Made by a program: the position numbers and the translations under genes
Shown: positions 40,027 through 48,500 of the stretch, piece after piece
How positions within the stretch are numbered: position 1 is the stretch's first letter
Layout: each line of letters opens with the position of its first letter
NCBI GenBank assembly: GCA_947374865.1
Contig: CANCDR010000018.1
Location: 1-49,980, forward strand
DNA from: Oxalobacteraceae bacterium
Lineage (GTDB): Bacteria > Pseudomonadota > Gammaproteobacteria > Burkholderiales > Burkholderiaceae_D
DNA: 49,980 nucleotides
Direction: 5' to 3'
Notes under the pieces: model-generated
Database searches by the model: none
What the model was told of the DNA's origin: nothing
The model's input: only the letters and a program-made list of their open reading frames with translations

Positions 40027-42552
40027 ATGCTTTCATTACTTAATAATTATTCGCATGGCTACGTTGTCACGGCTGTCGTTGATTCATTAAAGCGCGCCGG
40101 TGTATTTCATACGTTGGAAGAGAATCCTTGGATATCCAGTAAGGATTTAGTGACGAAACACGCCGCGAACGAGGGCTATTTTTACATTGCCTTACACCTG
40201 CTGGAATCGCTCGGCTGGCTGGAGCGCTCTGCAGAGGGTGAATATCAACTTAGTTTAGAAGCGGAGCCGGATCAGGTCCCGACGGGGATTGCTGAACTCT
40301 ATCGTATACCCATTGAGACCCTGCTTAAAAAGAGTGAACACCAGGCAGTACTGAACCGTTATTTGGAAGGCTTGATTCATCCTCAGCTAAGAGGTCAGGA
40401 AAGTCATATCACGCAGGTGAACAATTTTGCTTGGCTGCGAAATGGTCCCATCATCTTGCCCTTATGCGCGGCCTTACATCGACAGGATCATGCTGAAATT
40501 TTGTCAGAAATTTTTTCAGAAAACTCACAGATCGATGAAGCACTGCACAGTAATTTAATACGATTTTTTATTCAGCAGGCTTGGGCGACCAGAACTTTGG
40601 ATAACCCGAGGGAAATCTGTTGGACGCAATTTGGCATACAAATAATCGACAGTGCAGACGTGATGGGTATTCCGGCGTCCTACCGGCCGATGCTGGCCAA
40701 TATGGATGCCTTGCTGTTTGGTGATGCGCACTCTGTATTTAGTCGCAATGCGGAAGGTCAGGAGCTGCACGTGGATCGTGCGCTGAATGTGCGTGTCAGC
40801 GGCTTTCAACACGAGCGTTACTTCGTCGACGCTGAAACACAAATTCTTGCATTATTTAATCACAAGGATTTTTCATCTCAACCGCGCTATATCGCCGATA
40901 TGGGCTGTGGTGACGGAAGCTTTCTCAAGCAAATTTACGAAACAATTCAAACACGGAGTCAGCGCGGCCAGGTGCTCGATGCCTATCCACTCACCCTCAT
41001 CGGTGCCGACTACAATCAAGAAGCACTCATTGAGACCCAGCGGATGCTGGAAAATCTGCCGCATATCTTACTGAAGGCGGATATTAACGATCCGACGCAA
41101 ATGCAAGCGGACCTGCAAGCGCAAGGCGTTCAGCCAGAACAAATTTTGCATGTGCGTTCCTTCCTTGATCATAATTTCAATGTTAGTCCAAGCAGGTCGA
41201 AGTCGAAGGACGATCCATTTTTTCCGCTTACGCCAGGCGGCGTGTATGTCGATGCACAAGGTAATCCGGTCGCGCCGTCCTCCTTGACGCATGACTGGCG
41301 GGCGCATTTGCAGCGCTGGGCCGGTGTACTCAATGGACATGGATTGATCGTCGCTGAGGCGCATTGTTTGGATGCGGATCTCACGCGCTTGCATTTGCAA
41401 AGTGAAAATTTATATTTCGATCATCTACATGCGTTCTCTGGGCAGTATTTGATTGATGCGGAAATCTTCCTCATCCTCGCCGCCAATGTCGGATTGTTCG
41501 CTGCAACGCAGCCAGTCCGTACGCCGAAAACGCTGGCATTTTGTCGCGTGACATTGAGCCATTTTCACAAGCGCGCCTATCAAGTACGGCATGCCTGCCT
41601 TGCTGATCTGCCGGCCTTGATTGAACTGGAGCGTCGCAGCTTTGCCGAAAACTTACGGGCATCGGATGATCACCTGAAGGATCGGCTAACGCACTATCCA
41701 CAGGGTCAGTTTGTCCTTGAGCTCGATGGAAAAGTGGTCGGCGCGACCTACTCACAGCGCATCGATCGTAAAGAGGCGCTGCAAAATGCGAATAGTGAAA
41801 CCTTACTTTCGTTTCATCAGCCAAAAGGCAGGCTGGTACAGATCATTGGCTTGAATATTTTGCCTGAACATCAGGAAAAGCATCTCGGCGATGAACTGCT
41901 GGAGTTTATGCTCCAGCGCTGCAGCGTGATGAACGGGATAGAAGGCGTGGTAGGGATCACCATGTGCAAGAATTTTTCAGGTCAGAGTAATGACGACTTT
42001 GCTGCGTATATTTTGCGAAGGGATGATTTAGGGCGCGTGATGGATCCCATCCTGCGTTTTCATGAAATGCACGGCGCGCGCATTACGGGCGTTAAGCCCA
42101 ATTACCGCCTACGCGATGATAAAAATTGTCAAAATGGCGTGTGGGTCGAATACGACCTGGTTCGACGTCAACGCACCGCACTAGGTGCCGGACCAGAAGA
42201 TACGAAGCCGGATGACGCCAACACGGACGTGCAGGTCAATGTGCCTGCCGAAGCAGGTCCAAGCACTTCCTTAAAAGGGATTGAACGATTTTTGGAAAGC
42301 CTGATCTGCGCTTGCCTGCGTGATGCCCAGCATTCTGAAAATATACAAGAAAGTCGCTATGACAAAGAGCGCCCAGTGATGGAGATTGGACTCGATTCGG
42401 CAGATTTATTGGAACTGAGCCAGCATCTCGAGAAGCGCTATGGCGCCAAGATCGAGCCGACATTTTTCTTTGTTCATAATACGCCGGCCCGCATGGCGAC
42501 AGCGTTGCAGGAAAGAGTGGCATTAGCGGCTGCGATGGCTGGGAGGGCATAG
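40027..42552 (+). CDS. PKS starter-unit protein: adaptor-methyltransferase-GNAT-ACP (copy 2)
   Basis: An 841-residue protein with the same domain order as its upstream neighbour: adaptor helices (MLSLLNNYSHGYVVTAVVDSL), methyltransferase with MGCGDGS at 292-298 and VRSFLDHNF, a GNAT-like domain from about 518 (YQVRHACLADLPALIELERR), and an ACP with Ser791 in GLDSADLL. The copies are clearly homologous but diverged (many substitutions, different codon choices), so the duplication is not recent. This copy has no KS/GNAT tail and appears intact. It ends three bases before the PKS start, so it is the more likely direct starter partner of KS1. GAGGGG precedes the ATG. The acyl product is inferred, not shown. 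Confidence 0.9.
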   Translation: MLSLLNNYSHGYVVTAVVDSLKRAGVFHTLEENPWISSKDLVTKHAANEGYFYIALHLLESLGWLERSAEGEYQLSLEAEPDQVPTGIAELYRIPIETLLKKSEHQAVLNRYLEGLIHPQLRGQESHITQVNNFAWLRNGPIILPLCAALHRQDHAEILSEIFSENSQIDEALHSNLIRFFIQQAWATRTLDNPREICWTQFGIQIIDSADVMGIPASYRPMLANMDALLFGDAHSVFSRNAEGQELHVDRALNVRVSGFQHERYFVDAETQILALFNHKDFSSQPRYIADMGCGDGSFLKQIYETIQTRSQRGQVLDAYPLTLIGADYNQEALIETQRMLENLPHILLKADINDPTQMQADLQAQGVQPEQILHVRSFLDHNFNVSPSRSKSKDDPFFPLTPGGVYVDAQGNPVAPSSLTHDWRAHLQRWAGVLNGHGLIVAEAHCLDADLTRLHLQSENLYFDHLHAFSGQYLIDAEIFLILAANVGLFAATQPVRTPKTLAFCRVTLSHFHKRAYQVRHACLADLPALIELERRSFAENLRASDDHLKDRLTHYPQGQFVLELDGKVVGATYSQRIDRKEALQNANSETLLSFHQPKGRLVQIIGLNILPEHQEKHLGDELLEFMLQRCSVMNGIEGVVGITMCKNFSGQSNDDFAAYILRRDDLGRVMDPILRFHEMHGARITGVKPNYRLRDDKNCQNGVWVEYDLVRRQRTALGAGPEDTKPDDANTDVQVNVPAEAGPSTSLKGIERFLESLICACLRDAQHSENIQESRYDKERPVMEIGLDSADLLELSQHLEKRYGAKIEPTFFFVHNTPARMATALQERVALAAAMAGRA

Positions 42553-42555
42553 GGC

Positions 42556-45500
42556 ATGCATGCGCCGACCATGCAAACATTCGCAGCCGATGCCAGCACG
42601 CTGAAAGAATCCCCAGTACCGGGTTCACATCCACAGACTGATATCGCCGTCATCGGTGTGGCGTGTAGATTGCCCGGTGATATTGACACCCCTGAACAAC
42701 TCTGGGATTTGCTGGCGCGGGGAGGTAATGTCGTCAGTGATCGGCCAAAGGATCGTTGGCGATGGCCTTCTGAGATTGATAGTGAGGCGATGCCGGGAAT
42801 TGACCGGGGTGGTTTTTTAGGCGATATCAAACGTTTTGATCCGGCTTTTTTTCGCATCTCACCGCGCGAAGCAGAATTGATGGATCCGCAGCAGCGGATT
42901 TTGCTGGAGCTGAGCTGGCAAGCGCTGGAAGACGCCGGATATCCGCCAAAGCAGTGGGCGAATACTGACACGGGTGTATTCATTGGCGCCAGCGGGTCGG
43001 ACTATTACGCACTGCTTGAACGAGAAAAAAATCACGCACATGCTTATTCCGGCGTAGGGAACTCCCTGGCAGTGCTGGCTAATCGACTTTCCTATTTTTA
43101 TAATTGGCAGGGCCCTAGTCTAAGTATCGATACAGCGTGCTCCAGCTCGCTGGTCGCCTTATACGAAGCTGTAGAGTCACTACGGCACGGGAAGTGTACG
43201 CAAGCTTTGGTGGGTGGTCTGAATATTATGTGCCATCCATCCAATAGCCTGGCCTACTATCGCGCAGGGATGCTCTCGCCTGATGGACAGTGCAAGACTT
43301 TCGATCAGCGTGCTAATGGTTATGTTCGCGCTGAAGGCGGTATCGTCGTACTTCTCAAACCCTTGCAGGCTGCCATGCGTGACAACGATCGCATCGCTGG
43401 CATTATCAAGGGCGTGGCCTGTAATCATGGTGGGCAAGCTGGTGGGCTGACAGTGCCTAATCCTTTGCTGCATTCTAAATTACTGCTGCAGGCATGGGCT
43501 GACGCTGGTGTCAGACCAGAGTCGATCAGCTATATCGAAGCGCATGGTACCGGAACTGCGCTGGGTGACCCAATTGAAGTCCTCGGCATTAGTGATGCGC
43601 ATCGTCAGGCGGGCTGCGCTGAGCACCATCGATGTGGCCTGGGCTCGGTTAAAACGAACCTTGGGCATCTGGAAGCTGCGTCTGGATTGGCTGGCTTACT
43701 TAAAGTTTTGCAGAGTCTGCAGCATCAGCAATTACCTAGTTCCCTCCATTACGAAACGCGTAATCCGCATATTGTGCGGGATGAAAAATTCACAGTCATC
43801 GATCGCCTTCAGGCATGGGATGTTCCGGCGGGAGAAGTTCGTCGGGCCGGGATCAGTAGTTTTGGATCCGGTGGCACCAATGCACACATTATTGTCGAAG
43901 AATTTATAGCTCCGGCGCGTGATGACTTCGACAATAAAGCAGCGCCGATCATCATCGTTTTATCGGCTAAGAATAGTGAACGCCTGGACGCCTATGCCAG
44001 GAAGCTGCTGCATTTTATCGACATCGATAGCAAGAACTCCTCGCCAAATTTTCTGCGCGATCTGGCCTATACATTACAGACTGGCCGCGAGACGATGGAA
44101 GATCGTCTTGGCATGATCGTGACTTCCACGGCAGAACTGCGACGTATGTTAAACGGCTATTTACAAAGAACGGAGGGCGGTGCTGACGACTTCGATCAAC
44201 TCTATAGTGGGCAAGTAAAACGCCATCAAGAAATGATGGCGACATTTGCCGGCGATGCCGATATGGACAACACGATCCTGGCGTGGGTCGCGAAGGGCAA
44301 GCTCGGTAAAGTGCTTGAATTGTGGGTTCAGGGTCTGTCGTTTGACTGGAATAAAATCTATGGCAATAGCAAGCCGCATAAAATGGCTGCGCCGAGCTAT
44401 CCCTTCTCGACAGTCGCGTATTGGATCGATGGCGACGTCAAAGAGGATGCGGTGCGGACTACCTTGGCTGGCATGTCAGGCCAGTCGCCGCTGCATCCCT
44501 TGGTACAGCAGAACACCTCAACGCTGGATGAGCAGCGCTTTACCAGCACCTTCACGGGATCTGAATTCTTCCTCAAGGATCACGTCGTCAAAGGCCTGCC
44601 TGTACTACCCGGGGTGGCTACTCTGGAGATGGCGCGTGCGGCAGCGGCAATGGCGAACGAAATGGATGCGCGTTCGCCTTTTATATTAAAAAATATTATG
44701 TGGGCACGTCCGATCATCGCTGATGGGGTGCCGCAGACGGTTCAGATTGGATTGTATCCAGAGTCTGATGGCGTCAGCTACGAGGTCAGAAGTGGTGCCG
44801 ACCTTGTGCATAGCCAAGGTAAGATTATGTTCGCTGCGCCCTTGATTACGCCTGCGCCGATTAATATTGCCGAGATTCGGCAGCGCTGCTATCGCAGCAT
44901 AAACAAGGATACGCTTTACCTTTACGCGGCGTCACAAGGGATTTCGTATGGCCCCGCGTTCCAGTGTATTGAGGCACTGCGTTACAGTGACGAGGAAGTG
45001 CTGGCGGACTTGCAGCTGCGTGAACCACAGACTGGCTTTGTACTGAATCCACGACTATTGGATAGTGCGCTGCAGGCCAGTATTGCGCTCGGCTTATCTG
45101 AACCTGCGTTACATAATACGCGCGATCAGATCAGTGATCACGACAGCACGCAAACTGTTACTTCCCCTTATGTGCCGTTCGCCCTCAAGGAACTGCGCAT
45201 CTACGGTCCTTTGGACGGCGTCAAGTACAGCTACGTCAAAGCGTGCACGCCTTTGCCGGAGCATCCTGCGGAGAATAAAAAATCGCACACAAGTATTCGG
45301 CAATGTGACGTCTTTCTGCTTGATGGGGATGGCCGCGTACTCTTGGCATTCGAGGGACTCACCGCACGGCAAATGAAGGCTGATCTGACGATTGCTCATC
45401 CTGCGATTTCAGCGATAGCGGTCAAGGATGCTGTGCTGTATGCGCGCAGCACATGGCAAGATGCAGGATTGGCGGATTTGATAGAGGAGCATGCGTCTCT

Positions 45501-48500
45501 TGGCTCAGAAGCAGCGGTACATCGACTCACCTGCACGGTTACCGATTCGGTATCGTCGCAAGACGTCATCGCACAATTCAAGCAAGCCTTTAACAGCATC
45601 AAATCCTTCATGGCAGCCAAGCCAAAAGATAAAGCGATGTTCGTATTAACGGTACGGGATTCAGTGCCGGAATATGCCATTGCTCCGATGGTCGGCTTAC
45701 TCAAGACGGCATCGCTGGAAAACCCCAAAGTGTCAGGCAAGATTATCTGGGTGCCGGCCGAATATTCAACTGCGCAGGTTGAAGCATTGGAAGCGCAGGA
45801 AGTGCGCGCGGCTCACTCGAACGTGATAACGCATCCAAGCCATTTAAATGACGCCATCGAAGTGCGTTATCTGTCCAACGGCCAGCGTCAGATCCACTGC
45901 CTGGTCGAAGTTAATCCCGAAGTTGATTCACCGGTAGCCCAACGTGCGCAAGTTATCCGAGAAGGCGGCGTCTATCTGATCACAGGCGGTTCTGGTGGAC
46001 TAGGCAGACTCTTTGCTCGTCGCTTAAGCGAGGTCAAGGATGTCAGGGTAATTCTGATGGGGCGTACCCAGCCTGAACAGCACCCTGACGGGTGCACGTA
46101 TCTTTGCGGTGATGTTACGCAATTGGCCGATGTGCAATCGGTACTGCAAACGATCGACGAACGCTACGGTCGACTCGACGGCATCATCCATTCAGCAGGG
46201 TTGATCCGCGATGATTTCATACTCAATAAGACCGAAGAACAAATCGACGCGGTGATGGGTGCCAAGATCACCGGTACCTGGAACTTACATCGGGCAGTGC
46301 AGGAGCATCTAGTGCAGCACCCTGAAACGCAGTCGCTTGACTGGATGGTCTTCTTCTCATCGATCACTGGTGTGATGGGGAATCTGGGCCAGGCTGACTA
46401 TGCTGGTGCCAATGCATTTTTGGACAGCTTTGCAGCAGCGCATGGCTATCAATCGATTGCTTGGCCGCTGTGGAAAGACGGCGGTATGCACATCGATGCG
46501 GCAGCCGAGGCGTGGTTATTCAAGCAGACTGGTATGCGCGCCATGCAAACACACCATGGTGAGGCAGCCCTGATGGCGATACTCGCCAGTCGTGAAGCGA
46601 ACCTGCTGGTCTGCGAGGGCGATCTGGACCAGTTGAGACATTATTTTTTGGGTATACCGCAAGCTTCTGCTGCGCTGATACAGTCTGAGCAGAGTTCATT
46701 GAAGCCGCAGTTATCCCGATTAGTCGGCAAAATAAATTCAGTACCCTCTGCAAATACGGTAGCGGATGACCAGGCAAGCATCGCCGGCCAGACTGACCTG
46801 CAGCAGAAGGTGGAGGCAACGCTCATCGACTTGTGCGCCAAGCTCTTAAAGGTCAGGGCAGAAGACTTTGATGTCGAGGTCGAGTTGATGGAATACGGCG
46901 TCGACTCGATTCTGATGATGAGCCTGCTCAATGCGATGGAAGAATTTTTTGCACAGGCGATTTCGCCGAGCGCCATTGTTGAACAGCGCACGATTCAAGG
47001 TTTGGCCGCTTATTTGATCAGGGAGGGGATTGCCACCCCGACGCTGACGCATGTGGCGCAACAGCGCACACAAAACAACGTACCCGCATTTGCTGCAGCA
47101 TCGACATCGACATCGATATCTAAATCTATCTACGCCACCCTGACGAGCAAACGTCATCAGCGCTATAGCAGCGTCAGCAGTAAGGTTAACAGTAAGGGCA
47201 GTCAAACTGGCAGCCCACGCAAAATCGCCATCATCGGCGCTGCCTGCCGCCTGCCACAGTCCGATAGTCTGGAAACCTTCTGGGCACATCTAAAGGCGGG
47301 CGACGATTTAATCAGTACGACCAATGGCGGTCGCTGGGATGAGGGCATCTTCACCAGTACAGACAAAGCCAATCCGGAGACCACCTACACCAGCCATGGC
47401 GGTTACCTCAACGATGTGGCCGGCTTTGATGCGGCTTATTTCGGTATCAAGGACGATGAAGCGATCGCCATGGATCCGCAGCACCGCATTGCACTGGAGC
47501 TCACGCAGGAACTGTTTGATCGTGCGGGCTACAGCAAGGCAGAACTGTCTGGCACAAGAACCGGTGTCTACCTTGGCGCTAAAGAAAACGCCTACAGCCG
47601 TAGCGGCTACAGCGACATTCCGCAATCCGCTCTGCAGCATACGATGGTCAACAGCATCGGCAACATGATCTCAGCACGCTTATCGGATAATTTTAATTTA
47701 ACAGGTCCATCTAAAACGATCGACACCGCGTGTTCGAGCTCCTTGGTCGCTGTGCACGACGCCTGTCAGGCGATCCAGCTCGGCGAAGTCAGCATGGCCG
47801 TCGCCGGTGGCATCTACATCATGGTCGATCCCTTCGCCCATGTGAGCTTTAGTCGTGCCAAGGTGTTATCTGAGGACGGTAAAAGTTACGTCTTTGATGA
47901 ACGCGCCCAAGGTTTTGTGATGGGCGAAGGCGCTGGTCTGGTGCTACTCAAAGACTACGACAAGGCAGTTGAAGAGGGTGACCAGATCCTCGGCATCATT
48001 CTGGGCTCGGCCGTCAATAACGACGGCAAGACTATGGGCTTGACGGTACCTAGCCAGGATGGGCAGAAGGATGTGATTGAGACGGCATTGCGCCGTAGTG
48101 GCATCAGTCCCGCATCGATCACCTACCTGGAAGCCCACGGCACTGGCACCTTGCTCGGTGACCCCATCGAGATCAAGGCTGCTACCGAAGTCTATCGGGG
48201 CTACACAGATAGGCTTGGTTACTGTGCGACCGGTTCGGTTAAAACCAATTTGGGCCATACCATGTTGGCCGCTGGTGTAACGGGTTTAATCAAGGTACTG
48301 CTGTCGCTGCAGCACAGCCAGATTCCGGCCAGCCTGCATTGCGAACGGCCGCATCCACGCTTTGGTTTTGATCGCTCACCGTTTTATCCGAACACGCAAT
48401 TACAGGACTGGAATCCGGAAGGCGGCATCAAGCGCGCGGCGATTTCCTCATTCGGCTTTGGCGGGACGAATGCCCATCTCATCTTGGAGCAGGGACCGAA

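Noticed and set aside
47221..48492. KS2 considered as a non-elongating KS0
   Set aside because: The cysteine and both active-site histidines are intact, so residue loss does not support KS0; clade analysis would be needed.
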